Assembly (NCBI RefSeq): GCF_002087235.1
Contig: NZ_MUIO01000013.1
Coordinates: 1 to 60,548 of the forward strand
DNA from: Pseudomonas floridensis
Lineage (GTDB): Bacteria; Pseudomonadota; Gammaproteobacteria; Pseudomonadales; Pseudomonadaceae
DNA length: 60,548 bases
Reading direction: 5' to 3'
A program made the position numbers and the translations under genes. The notes below the pieces were generated by a model. That model was not told the DNA's origin. It made no database searches and worked only from the letters and a program-made list of their open reading frames with translations. This document shows, piece by piece, positions 1 through 8,956 of the stretch. Every line of letters starts with the position of its first letter. Within the stretch, counting starts at the first letter, position 1.

Positions 1-1
1 G

Positions 2-739
2 GTGGTCACCAGCGGCGCGACGATGCGCATCGGCTTTCTGATTCTCGACGCGCGCGGCACCTCAACGGCCGACTCGCCCATGAAGCACTTGAAGGTGCGA
101 CAGGCGATCAATCACGCCATCAACCGCGAGGGGCTTGCCTCGCAACTGGTCGGCGGCGAAAGCAAACCGTTGCAAGTGGCCTGCTATCCAGGCCAGTTCG
201 GATGCGACACCAGCGCCGCCACGGTCTACAACTATGACCCGGCCAAGGCCAAGGCGCTATTGGCAGAAGCCGGCTACCCGAACGGCTTCGAGACCGAGAT
301 TTTCGCCTACCGCGACCGCGATTATGTCGAGGCGATCATTGGCAACCTGCGCGCCGTGGGCATCAATGCCAAGCTGCGCTACCTGAAATACGCCGCCCTG
401 CGCGACCAGCAACGCGGTGGCAAGGTGCCGATGTCCTTCCAGGCCTGGGGCTCGTTCTCGATCCTCGACACCTCAGCCTCGGCAGGCACTTGGTTCAAGG
501 GCAACCCGGACGACAACATCAAGGACCCGCAAGTCCAGAACTGGCTGCAGACCGCCGACAACGCCCTTGATCCACAGGTGCGCAAAGACAACTACCGCAA
601 GGCATTGCAGCGCATCAGCGAGCAGGCGTACTGGGCGCCGCTGTTCAACTACTCGATGAACTACGCCTATGTCTCGGACCTGAACTTCAAGCCTTACCCC
701 GACGAACTGCCGCGCTTCACATTGTCGAGCTGGAAATAG
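2..739 (+). CDS. ABC transporter substrate-binding protein, family 5 (3' part only)
   Basis: This is the C-terminal 245 or so residues of a periplasmic peptide/dipeptide-type solute-binding protein (SBP_bac_5 family). The reading frame is open from the window edge, so the start and signal peptide lie outside. Family-typical segments are visible: VRQAINHAINREGL early in the fragment, then YDPAKAKALLAEAGYPNGF, and a C-terminal lobe ending in LSSWK. It would bind the imported ligand and deliver it to the permease pair encoded next. The gene is followed within about 80 nt by the permeases and ATPases of the same system. The ligand cannot be read from the sequence; the downstream peptidases and amidase suggest a peptide or amide. 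The family call is firm, the substrate is inference. Confidence 0.9.
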   Translation: MVTSGATMRIGFLILDARGTSTADSPMKHLKVRQAINHAINREGLASQLVGGESKPLQVACYPGQFGCDTSAATVYNYDPAKAKALLAEAGYPNGFETEIFAYRDRDYVEAIIGNLRAVGINAKLRYLKYAALRDQQRGGKVPMSFQAWGSFSILDTSASAGTWFKGNPDDNIKDPQVQNWLQTADNALDPQVRKDNYRKALQRISEQAYWAPLFNYSMNYAYVSDLNFKPYPDELPRFTLSSWK

Positions 740-816
740 TTTTCTCGATTGTCCGCCGGTGATGCCGCACGCCACGCGGCTCACCTCGTCACCTCATGGA
801 TACAGGGTCACGTGCC

Positions 817-1734
817 ATGTCTGGATTTCTGCTACGTCGCCTGGGCATTGCCCTGTGCGTCGCGATTACCGTCTCGGTGATCAGCTTTTCCCTGCTGCAC
901 CTGTCCGGCGACCTGGCGACCGCCATTGGCGGGCCGGAGGCCACCAGCGAGCAGATCGAACAGATCCGCGTGCAATACGGCCTCAACAAGCCGCTGATCA
1001 CTCAGTATGTCGAGTGGCTGAGCGACGTGCTGCGCCTGGACCTGGGCGACTCGTTTTTCTTTCAGGAATCGGTCTACAACCTGATCGCCTCGCGCCTGTC
1101 GATTACCCTCGGGCTCGGCGCGATGGCACTGGGTATTGCCTTGTCGATCGCCATTCCACTGGGCGTGCTGGCCGCCGTGAAACGCGATACTTGGATTGAC
1201 CGGCTGGCACTCAGCATCGCCGTGCTGGGTCAGGCCATGCCGAGTTTCTGGTTCGCACTGATGCTGATCGTGGTGTTCTCGGTGACGCTCAAATGGCTGC
1301 CGGTTTCGGGCAACTCGACCTGGGCGCACTTCGTGATGCCGGCCATTGCGCTGGGCTATTACGCAACGCCGGCCATCATGCGCCTGACCCGCGCCGGGAT
1401 GCTCGATGTGCTCAACTCCGATTACATCCGCACCGCTCGCGCCAAGGGGCTGCGCCCCGGCACGGTGCTGTTCAAGCACGCGCTGCGCAATGCATTGATT
1501 CCGGTGGTGGCGCTGGCCGCTGTGGAATTTGGCTTCATGCTCGGCGGCTCGGTGGTCATCGAAACGGTGTTCTCGCTGCAAGGCATCGGCCAGCTGGCCT
1601 GGGATGCGATTGCCCGCGACGACTTCCCGGTGGTGCAGGCAGTGGTGCTGCTGATCGCCGTGATCTACATCGTTCTCACCCTGCTGGCCGACGTGCTCAA
1701 TGCACTGCTCGACCCGCGCATCCGCGTCAGATAG
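817..1734 (+). CDS. peptide-type ABC transporter permease (DppB/OppB family)
   Basis: A 305-residue inner-membrane permease with the OppB/DppB N-terminus (GFLLRRLGIALCV) and several hydrophobic segments. A conserved cytoplasmic loop near the C-terminal third (YIRTARAKGL, then ALRNALIPV) is the EAA-type contact for the ATPase. An in-frame ATG lies 21 nt upstream at 796, but MSGFLLRRLG matches the usual start of the family, so 817 is preferred. Neither start has a strong ribosome-binding site. It pairs with the next permease to form the channel and lies between the binding protein and that permease on the same strand. Confidence 0.9.
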   Translation: MSGFLLRRLGIALCVAITVSVISFSLLHLSGDLATAIGGPEATSEQIEQIRVQYGLNKPLITQYVEWLSDVLRLDLGDSFFFQESVYNLIASRLSITLGLGAMALGIALSIAIPLGVLAAVKRDTWIDRLALSIAVLGQAMPSFWFALMLIVVFSVTLKWLPVSGNSTWAHFVMPAIALGYYATPAIMRLTRAGMLDVLNSDYIRTARAKGLRPGTVLFKHALRNALIPVVALAAVEFGFMLGGSVVIETVFSLQGIGQLAWDAIARDDFPVVQAVVLLIAVIYIVLTLLADVLNALLDPRIRVR

Positions 1735-1742
1735 GAGGTTTT

Positions 1743-2651
1743 ATGAACACAACCACCTCGTCGCCGCTGGTGATCAACGATTATCAGCCGCCGGCCAGAA
1801 GTGTCTTGCGCACCCTGCGCCTGAGTTTCGGCCATCGCGGCTTCGCCATTGGCGCCGTGCTGCTGTCGATCATTGTGCTGGGCGCGCTGTTCGCGCCGTG
1901 GCTTGCGCCTTACGACCCCTACGCGCAGGACGTGATGCTGCGCATGAAGCCTCCGGTATGGATGGCCAACGGCACCTGGGACTACGTACTGGGCACCGAC
2001 AAGCTGGGCCGCGATTACTTGTCGCGCCTGCTGTATGGCGCGCGCATTTCGCTGTTCATCGGCTTTTCGGCGGCGCTGATTTCGGGCGTCATCGGCACCA
2101 TTATGGGCCTGCTGGCCGGCTATTTTGGCGGCAAGGTGGACGCGGTGATCAGCTACCTGATCACCACCCGCCTGGCGATGCCGGTGGTGATGATCGCCCT
2201 GGCCTCGGCCTCGCTGATCGGCGGTTCGCTGAAGGTTGTGATCATTCTGCTCGGCTGCCTGCTGTGGGATCGCTTCGCTGTGGTGGTGCGTGCCGCCGTG
2301 CAGCAGATCCGCGACGCGGAATATGTCGCGTCCGCGCAAGCCCTCGGCTGCTCGACCCTGCGCATTCTGGCCAGTGAAATCCTGCCCAATCTGGTTGGCG
2401 CACTGATCGTGGTCGCCACACTGGAAATGGCTCACGCCATCCTGCTCGAATCGGCGCTCTCGTTCCTGGGGGTCGGCGTGCAGCCGCCCATTCCGTCCTG
2501 GGGCCTGATGATCGCCGAAGGCAAGCCCTACATGTTCTTTTCCCCATGGGTCATCGCCATTCCCGGTATCGCGCTGATGGTGCTGGTGCTGGGCATCAAT
2601 CTGGTCGGCGATGGCTTGCGTGATCTGATCCTGCCCGACGGGCGCAACTGA
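1743..2651 (+). CDS. peptide-type ABC transporter permease (DppC/OppC family)
   Basis: A 302-residue second permease subunit. The frame extends far upstream, but the ATG at 1743 has a consensus AGGAGG directly after the previous stop codon, so this start is well supported. Features of the DppC family include an N-terminal membrane segment, the segment LGTDKLGRDYLSRLLYGAR near residue 80, and the loop YVASAQALGCSTLRIL that docks the ATPase. It forms the heterodimeric pore with the upstream DppB-like subunit. Gene spacing of 8 nt indicates a single transcript. Confidence 0.92.
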   Translation: MNTTTSSPLVINDYQPPARSVLRTLRLSFGHRGFAIGAVLLSIIVLGALFAPWLAPYDPYAQDVMLRMKPPVWMANGTWDYVLGTDKLGRDYLSRLLYGARISLFIGFSAALISGVIGTIMGLLAGYFGGKVDAVISYLITTRLAMPVVMIALASASLIGGSLKVVIILLGCLLWDRFAVVVRAAVQQIRDAEYVASAQALGCSTLRILASEILPNLVGALIVVATLEMAHAILLESALSFLGVGVQPPIPSWGLMIAEGKPYMFFSPWVIAIPGIALMVLVLGINLVGDGLRDLILPDGRN

Positions 2652-2667
2652 CAGAGGAGATCCGGAC

Positions 2668-3669
2668 ATGGCGCTGTTGCATGTTGAAAACCTGCGTGTC
2701 GATATCCCTTTGGGGCAGGACACGCTACACGCTGTAAGGGGCCTGGACTTTCAGGTCGAACGCGGCGAAATGCTGTGCATCGTCGGTGAGTCGGGCTGCG
2801 GCAAATCCCTGACCTCGCTGGCGCTCATGGACCTGCTGCCACGCAAGGCACTGCGCACGGCAACCCGACTGAGCCTGGACGGCATCGACATGCTGAGCCA
2901 AAGCGAGCGGCAGATGTGCGACCTGCGCGGCAACCGGCTGGCAATGATCTTTCAGGAGCCTATGACCTCGCTCAACCCGGCCTACAGCATTGGCGACCAG
3001 CTCAGCGAAGTGCTGACCCGGCATCGCAAGGTGTCACGCAAAGATGCTCTGTCACGGGCCGCGCAAATGCTGGAAAAGGTCGGCATCAGCAATGCCGCCG
3101 AGCGACTGCGCCAGTACCCGCATCAGTTGTCAGGCGGTCTGCGTCAACGGGTGATCATAGCCATGGCGCTGATGTGCGAACCGGACGTGATCATCGCCGA
3201 CGAGCCGACCACGGCACTGGACGTGACCATTCAGGCGCAGATCCTGCGACTGATCCGCGACCTGCAGAAAGAACTCGGGCTGGCGGTGATCTTCATCACC
3301 CACGACCTGGGTCTGGTCGCACGCATCGCCGACCGTGTGGCGGTGATGTACGCCGGGCAGATCGTCGAAACCGCGCCGGCCATCGAGTTGTTCGAAAACC
3401 CGCAACACCCTTACACCTGTGGCTTATTGGCGAGCATCCCGATACCGGGACGAACCCAGCCGGGTCAGCCGCTGGGCTCGATTCCAGGTCTGGTGCCCAG
3501 CCTGGTCGGCGAACAGCATGGCTGTGCCTTTCGCAACCGCTGCCCGCAGGCGATTGCGACCTGCGCCGACGAGGTGCCCGCCATTGAGGACCACGACCAC
3601 ATGACCCGCTGCCTGTTTGCCACAGCGGACGCGGAACCGGTGTTTCATCGCGAGGGCGCACGCTCATGA
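2668..3669 (+). CDS. peptide-type ABC transporter ATP-binding protein (DppD/OppD family)
   Basis: A 333-residue ATPase. The Walker A motif GESGCGKS is at residues 40-47, the signature is LSGGLRQR and Walker B is VIIADEPTTALD. The C-terminal extension contains the oligopeptide-transporter Cys-containing region (GCAFRNRCPQAIATC), which in this family can hold an iron-sulfur cluster. GAGGAG lies ahead of the ATG. It would energise import with the DppF-like partner, and its last codon overlaps that gene by 4 nt (ATGA). Confidence 0.93.
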   Translation: MALLHVENLRVDIPLGQDTLHAVRGLDFQVERGEMLCIVGESGCGKSLTSLALMDLLPRKALRTATRLSLDGIDMLSQSERQMCDLRGNRLAMIFQEPMTSLNPAYSIGDQLSEVLTRHRKVSRKDALSRAAQMLEKVGISNAAERLRQYPHQLSGGLRQRVIIAMALMCEPDVIIADEPTTALDVTIQAQILRLIRDLQKELGLAVIFITHDLGLVARIADRVAVMYAGQIVETAPAIELFENPQHPYTCGLLASIPIPGRTQPGQPLGSIPGLVPSLVGEQHGCAFRNRCPQAIATCADEVPAIEDHDHMTRCLFATADAEPVFHREGARS

Positions 3670-4676
3670 ATCAGGCCTTGAAAACCGGTACGAAAAAGGA
3701 CATTGCCCTGGAACTATGTGACATCCGGCGCGAGTTCACCATCAGTCGGGGTTTCTTCAAACCGACGGCAACGCTCAAAGCCGTCGACGGTGTTTCGCTG
3801 CGGCTGATGCGCGGCGAAACCCTCGGTCTGGTCGGTGAATCCGGCTGCGGCAAAAGCACTCTGGCCAAGATGCTGCTGGGTCTGCTGGCACCCAGCAGCG
3901 GCGACGTGCTGGTCAACGGCAAGCACCTGGCCGGAACCGATCGCAAGCAGATGGCGCGGCGCATCCAGCCGATCTTTCAGGACCCCTACTCCTCGCTCAA
4001 CCCGCGCAAGACCCTGCGCGAAATCGTCACCCTGCCGCTGATCGTCCATGGCATCGGCACCGGCGCAGAACGCCGCGCGCGTACGGAAGAGATGATGGAC
4101 GTGGTGGGCTTGCCCAAACGGGTGATAGACAGCTACCCCAGCCAGTTGTCCGGCGGTCAACGCCAGCGCGTGGCGATTGCCCGAGCATTGGTGATGCGTC
4201 CGGACGTGCTGATCTGTGACGAACCTACCTCGGCGCTGGACGTGTCGGTGCAGGCGCAGATTCTCAATCTGCTTCAGGATCTCAAGCAGGAGTTCGGTCT
4301 GACTTACCTGCTGATCAGCCACAACCTGGCGGTGATCGAGCATCTGGCCGACCGGGTGGCGGTGATGTATCTGGGCAAGATCGTCGAAGAGCGCAGCCGC
4401 GAAGCGCTGTTCGCCAGGCCTGGCCATCCCTACACCCAGGCGCTGCTGGATTCGGTCCTCACGCCCGACCCGCATCTGGGCATTCCCGAACTGGGTCTGC
4501 AGGGTGCGTTTCCCAATCCCATGTCGCCGCCGTCCGGCTGTGCGTTTCATCCGCGTTGCCCCAGTTGCATGACGGTCTGCAAAGGCCAATACCCCGCCGC
4601 TGACAGCCTCGAAGGCGGCACCGTCCGTTGCCACTTGCGTGACACCCCGAAAACTTTGGAGCTGATGCCCTCATGA
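3666..4676 (+). CDS. peptide-type ABC transporter ATP-binding protein (DppF/OppF family)
   Basis: A 336-residue second ATPase. Walker A (GESGCGKST) is at residues 57-65, the signature is LSGGQRQR and Walker B is [13 protein letters not shown] Cys-rich C-terminal tail (GCAFHPRCPSCMTVC) is typical of OppF/DppF. It starts with an ATGA overlap with the upstream ATPase and itself overlaps the following peptidase gene by 4 nt. That makes transporter ATPase and hydrolase production translationally coupled, which is the strongest sign that the peptidases act on the imported ligand. Confidence 0.93.
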   Translation: MNQALKTGTKKDIALELCDIRREFTISRGFFKPTATLKAVDGVSLRLMRGETLGLVGESGCGKSTLAKMLLGLLAPSSGDVLVNGKHLAGTDRKQMARRIQPIFQDPYSSLNPRKTLREIVTLPLIVHGIGTGAERRARTEEMMDVVGLPKRVIDSYPSQLSGGQRQRVAIARALVMRPDVLICDEPTSALDVSVQAQILNLLQDLKQEFGLTYLLISHNLAVIEHLADRVAVMYLGKIVEERSREALFARPGHPYTQALLDSVLTPDPHLGIPELGLQGAFPNPMSPPSGCAFHPRCPSCMTVCKGQYPAADSLEGGTVRCHLRDTPKTLELMPS

Positions 4677-6100
4677 CTAGCCGTTCGCACGCCATCGACA
4701 ACGTCACCGAACAGTTCGACAACGGGGCATTCTTCGCCCTGCTCGGCGAGAGTGTCGCGTATCCGACCCAGAGTCAGGAGCCGGACAGCCTGGCCGAGCT
4801 GTACCGCTACCTGACCGACTTCATCACGCCGAACGTCGAACGCTTGGGCTTTACGGTCAACATCCATGACAACCCGGTGGCCGGATGCGGCCCGCTGATG
4901 ATTGCCACGCGGATCGAAGCCCCGTCCCTGCCGACTTTGCTCAGCTACGGGCATGGCGACGTAGTGCGCGGTTACGACGCGCAGTGGCAGTCGGGCCTAT
5001 CACCGTGGCAGGTGGTCGAGCGCGGCGAGCGCTGGTATGGCCGTGGCACGGCGGACAACAAAGGTCAGCACCTGATCAACCTGACTGCACTGGAACAAAC
5101 CCTCAAGGCGCGGGACGGCAAGTTGGGTTTCAACGTCAAATTGCTGCTGGAAATGGGCGAGGAAGATGGCTCGCCAGGTTTGAGCCTGTTTTGCCAGCAG
5201 CATGCCGAGGCGCTGGCCGCCGATATCTTCATCGCCTCCGACGGACCGCGTCTGGCGTCTACGCGGCCCACGCTCTTCCTCGGCTCTCGCGGCGTCTTCA
5301 ATTTCGAACTGAGCGTGCACCTGCGCGACGGCGCGCATCATTCGGGCAACTGGGGCGGGTTGCTGGCCAACCCCGGCATCATTCTGGCCAATGCCATCGC
5401 CAGCCTGGTGGACGAACATGGCCGGGTCAAAGTCGCGGGCCTGATGCCTGCGGCCATTCCCGAGGCAGTGCGTAGCGCCCTGGTCGATATAGAGGTCGGT
5501 GGTGGACCCGGCGACCCGGACATCGATCCGCACTGGGGTGAGCCGGGGTTGTCGCTCAGCGAGAAAGTCTTTGGCTGGAACACGCTGGATGTCTTGGCAT
5601 TCAAGACCGGCAATCCCGATGCGCCCGTTCACGCGATCCCCGGCAAGGCCCATGCGCTATGCCACATACGCTTCGTGGTCGACAGCGATTACACGACCTT
5701 CATCCCGGCGGTGCGGGCGCATCTGGATGCCCATGGATTCACTCAGGTCGAGGTCAGGCAGACGCGCATGGACGTGATGCACGCCACGCGCCTGTCACCC
5801 GACAGCCCGTGGGTCGGCTGGGCACTGGACTCGCTGAGCAGAACCACCGGCAAGAAGCCCGCCCTGCTGCCCAATCTTGGCGGATCGTTGCCCAATGACG
5901 TGTTCGCCGAAGTGCTCGGCCTGCCGACCGTGTGGGTACCGCATTCCTACCCGGCCTGTTCGCAGCATGCCCCCGACGAACACCTGCTGGCACCGGTGGT
6001 GAAAGAGAGCCTGCAGATCATGGCCGGGCTATTCTGGGACCTGGGCAACGACGGCGCTCGTCTGGCGCGTGAACATCGGGCACAGGAAACAGGCCAATGA
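4673..6100 (+). CDS. M20 family metallopeptidase (first of two)
   Basis: A 475-residue cytoplasmic di-zinc amidohydrolase of the M20/M28 clan. Metal-site residues can be placed: H94 and D96 (SYGHGD), D128 (GRGTADNKG), the catalytic/ligand pair E163-E164 (MGEEDGSPG), D190 (IASDG), and a late His in PHSYPACSQHAPDEH. The dimerisation domain is inserted in the middle, as usual. The start overlaps the DppF-like gene by 4 nt. The likely reaction is hydrolysis of a peptide or N-acyl bond in the imported compound. The longer form resembles dipeptidase-like M20 proteins, not simple deacylases. The exact substrate is unknown. Confidence 0.9.
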   Translation: MTSRSHAIDNVTEQFDNGAFFALLGESVAYPTQSQEPDSLAELYRYLTDFITPNVERLGFTVNIHDNPVAGCGPLMIATRIEAPSLPTLLSYGHGDVVRGYDAQWQSGLSPWQVVERGERWYGRGTADNKGQHLINLTALEQTLKARDGKLGFNVKLLLEMGEEDGSPGLSLFCQQHAEALAADIFIASDGPRLASTRPTLFLGSRGVFNFELSVHLRDGAHHSGNWGGLLANPGIILANAIASLVDEHGRVKVAGLMPAAIPEAVRSALVDIEVGGGPGDPDIDPHWGEPGLSLSEKVFGWNTLDVLAFKTGNPDAPVHAIPGKAHALCHIRFVVDSDYTTFIPAVRAHLDAHGFTQVEVRQTRMDVMHATRLSPDSPWVGWALDSLSRTTGKKPALLPNLGGSLPNDVFAEVLGLPTVWVPHSYPACSQHAPDEHLLAPVVKESLQIMAGLFWDLGNDGARLAREHRAQETGQ

Positions 6101-7245
6101 ATCAGACACAACTGAAAGCGACGCAATGGCTGGCCGGGCAATTCGAGGCGATGGAGGCGTTGCTGCATCGACTGGTCGACACCGATTCCAACAGCTACGA
6201 CAAAGTGGGTGTCGATGCGGTGGGCGATTTGCTGGTCGCGCAATTGAACGTTGATGGCATCGGCGTCGAACGCATCGCAGTCGAGGGTTTTGGCGATGTG
6301 CTGCTGGCTGAACTGCCGGGAGGCCCTGGCAAGCCGGTTCTGCTGCTGGGGCATCGCGACACGGTATTCCCCAAGGGCACGACCACGACCCGGGGTTACA
6401 CGCGGGACGACAAGCTGGCTTATGGCCCCGGCGTGGCCGATATGAAAGGCGGTCTGGTATTGAACTGCTTTGCGCTCAAGGCACTCAAGCGCGCCGGTCC
6501 GCTGCCGTTTCCGGTGCAGATTCTCTATACCGGCGACGAGGAGATCGGCTCAGGCAGTGCGCGCGTGCACATCGAGCGTCACGCCAAGGCCGCTCGCGCC
6601 GTACTCAATCCGGAACCGGGCCGGGTCAGCGGTAACGTGGTGAGTGCCCGAAAAGGCGGCGCGACGCTGATCATCGAAGTGAGCGGCCGCGCTGCGCACT
6701 CGGGCGTCAACCATGCCGATGGCGCGAGCGCCATTCAAGCCTTGGCACACAAAGTCATCAAGCTGCATGCCCTGACCGATTACGCGGCAGGTATCACCAC
6801 CAACGTGGGGCTGATGTCGGGCGGCACCTCCAGTAATACCGTGGCACCGACCGCGACCGCAAAGCTCGACGTACGCTTTGTCGAACTGCGCCAATGGGAT
6901 GAAATACTCACCGCCATTCAGGCCATCGTTGACCATGAAGAGCTGCCCGGCAGCTCGGCCAGACTGCTGGAAGCCACGACCTTTCTGCCCATGGAAGCAA
7001 AGCACAGTACGGACCTGCTGGGCATCTACCAGACGCTGGCGCAAGAACTGGGCTTCAGCGTCGAGGGCGAGTTCACCGGCGGCTGCGCCGATTCGGGCTT
7101 CACCGCCAGCCTCGGAATCCCGACCCTGTGCGGACTGGGACCGGTGGGCGGCAAAGTTCATACAGACCGCGAATACCTGGAACTCGACACCCTCGTGCCA
7201 CGCGGCCAGGCACTGGTAGCCACGATACTGGCGTTGGGGAATTGA
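6097..7245 (+). CDS. M20 family metallopeptidase (second, carboxypeptidase G2-like)
   Basis: A 382-residue M20 hydrolase, shorter than its neighbour and similar in layout to glutamate carboxypeptidase/CPDG2 proteins. Visible site residues are H86 and D88 (LLGHRDTV), D115 (GPGVADMKGG), E148-E149 (TGDEEIGS), and a dimerisation segment with SGRAAHSGVNHADGASA. A late GPVGGKVHTDREY supplies the last His. It overlaps the first M20 gene by 4 nt (ATGA). Two unlike M20 enzymes in tandem suggest sequential hydrolysis of one substrate, or processing of a mixed set. No signal peptide is visible, so it should act in the cytoplasm. Confidence 0.9.
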   Translation: MNQTQLKATQWLAGQFEAMEALLHRLVDTDSNSYDKVGVDAVGDLLVAQLNVDGIGVERIAVEGFGDVLLAELPGGPGKPVLLLGHRDTVFPKGTTTTRGYTRDDKLAYGPGVADMKGGLVLNCFALKALKRAGPLPFPVQILYTGDEEIGSGSARVHIERHAKAARAVLNPEPGRVSGNVVSARKGGATLIIEVSGRAAHSGVNHADGASAIQALAHKVIKLHALTDYAAGITTNVGLMSGGTSSNTVAPTATAKLDVRFVELRQWDEILTAIQAIVDHEELPGSSARLLEATTFLPMEAKHSTDLLGIYQTLAQELGFSVEGEFTGGCADSGFTASLGIPTLCGLGPVGGKVHTDREYLELDTLVPRGQALVATILALGN

Positions 7246-7360
7246 TCCTGTCCACGCGGCTGCGCCGAGCGTTGACGCAGGGCATCACAGGCTGCATACC
7301 TACGCGAGTCGTGAGCAGCGATCAATGCGAGCCTGACCATCATTGACTTGAGGAAACCAC

Positions 7361-8884
7361 ATGCCTGCCCCGTCCGACCTGCTTGAAAAATCAGCCACTG
7401 AATTGCGCACTCTGATCGGCAACAGGCAGCTCTCGCCCGTCGAACTGGTGAACGCCAGCATCGCGCGCATTGAAGCGCTCAATCCGAAGATCAACGCCTT
7501 CGCCGCGACCTGTTTCGAGCGTGCGTGCGAGGAAGCCGTGCTGGCGGAACAGGCTGTCATGACGGGCAAGCCACTGGGATTGCTGCACGGTCTGCCGATC
7601 GGCATCAAGGATCTGGAAGAGACGGCAGGTGTCCTGACCACCTACGGCTCGCAACTGTTTCGCGACAATATTCCAGGCCAGGACAATCTGTTCGTGAAGC
7701 GCCTGCGTGATGCCGGGGCAATCATGGTCGGCAAGACCAATGTCCCGGAACTGGGCGCGGGTGCCAACACACGCAACGTGGTGTGGGGTGCGACGGGCAA
7801 TCCGTTCAATCCAGAGCTCAATGCGGGCGGATCGTCCGGAGGTTCGGCGGCTGCATTGGCGGTGGACATGGTGCCGCTATGCAGCGGCTCTGACACCGGC
7901 GGCTCGTTGCGCATCCCTTCGGCGTTGTGCGGCATCGTCGGCCTGCGCCCTTCTCCCGGTCTGGTGCCGAGCGAGCGCAAAAAGCTTGGCTGGACGCCAC
8001 TGTCGGTGGTCGGCCCGATGGCGCGCAACGTCGCCGATACCTTGCTGCAGTTGCGTGCCAGCGCGGGTCTGGCACCGTCCGATCCGCTGAGCTATGCCGT
8101 AGCGGATGATGAGTTTTCGCCCCGCAGCGTCGATCTCAGCGAGCTGCGCGTCGGCTACAGCGAAGACTTCGGCACCTGCGCGGTGGACGAGCAGATTCGT
8201 CAGGTGTTCCGGGAGAAAATCAGCGTTCTGAAGTCAAGCTTCAAATCCTGCGAACCCATCGACCTGAACCTGAGCAGCGCGCATCGCACCTTCGACGTGC
8301 TGCGCGCCGAGGCGTTCGTGGCCGGTTTGCAGGACGCCCATGACCGGGATCCTGATGCGCTCGGGCCCAATACTCGCGCCAACTTCGACATGGGCGCGGC
8401 CATGTCGCTGCAGGATTGCGTGAAGGCGCATGCCGAACAGAGCCGTCTGTTTCGCAATTTTCAGAAGCAGTTCGAGCGTTATGACCTGATCCTTGCGCCA
8501 ACAACGCCCGTTTCGCCGTTCCCTTGGAGCGAGCTGTACCTGCGTGAAGTCAACGGTGTGCAACTGGACAACTACTACCGCTGGCTGGCGCTCTGCTACA
8601 CCATCACCCTGACCACCAATCCGGCGCTGTCATTGCCCTGCGGCACCGATCACAAAGGCATGCCGTTCGGCCTGCAATTGATTGGCAGCTTTCGTGGAGA
8701 CGCCGCGCTGATGGCCTGCGCTCACGCCCTGGAACAGGCCAGCGCTTCTGACGCTCGCCTGTGCCGTCCACGTCCCGATCTGCAACGGCTGATGGCTTCG
8801 GCCGTGGACCTGACACATATCGTGACCCACCCGCCAGTCTACGGCGGCGCGCCGACCCGCAAGCCCGAGATCGGAGCCATGTAG
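7361..8884 (+). CDS. amidase (amidase signature family)
   Basis: A 507-residue serine amidase of the amidase-signature family. The Ser-cisSer-Lys triad can be placed: K83 in GLPIGIKD, S158 in GGSSGGS and the nucleophile S182 in GSDTGGS. It starts at an ATG behind TTGAGGAAACCAC and is separated from the M20 gene by 115 nt on the same strand, so it probably belongs to the same catabolic block, perhaps with its own promoter. The family hydrolyses a wide range of amides, including fatty amides and aryl amides, and can be part of GatCAB. A lone copy in a catabolic context argues against the tRNA amidotransferase role. Confidence 0.9.
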   Translation: MPAPSDLLEKSATELRTLIGNRQLSPVELVNASIARIEALNPKINAFAATCFERACEEAVLAEQAVMTGKPLGLLHGLPIGIKDLEETAGVLTTYGSQLFRDNIPGQDNLFVKRLRDAGAIMVGKTNVPELGAGANTRNVVWGATGNPFNPELNAGGSSGGSAAALAVDMVPLCSGSDTGGSLRIPSALCGIVGLRPSPGLVPSERKKLGWTPLSVVGPMARNVADTLLQLRASAGLAPSDPLSYAVADDEFSPRSVDLSELRVGYSEDFGTCAVDEQIRQVFREKISVLKSSFKSCEPIDLNLSSAHRTFDVLRAEAFVAGLQDAHDRDPDALGPNTRANFDMGAAMSLQDCVKAHAEQSRLFRNFQKQFERYDLILAPTTPVSPFPWSELYLREVNGVQLDNYYRWLALCYTITLTTNPALSLPCGTDHKGMPFGLQLIGSFRGDAALMACAHALEQASASDARLCRPRPDLQRLMASAVDLTHIVTHPPVYGGAPTRKPEIGAM

Positions 8885-8956
8885 CGTCGCGACGGATAGG
8901 TAAAGTCAAGACGCTCGGTCATACTGGACGGCCATGCCCTCAAGGAGTCAGAGCCC

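Noticed and set aside
7246..7360. Riboswitch or leader gene before the amidase
   Set aside because: Only weak complementary arms and no conserved aptamer sequence. The spacer shows nothing beyond the amidase ribosome site.
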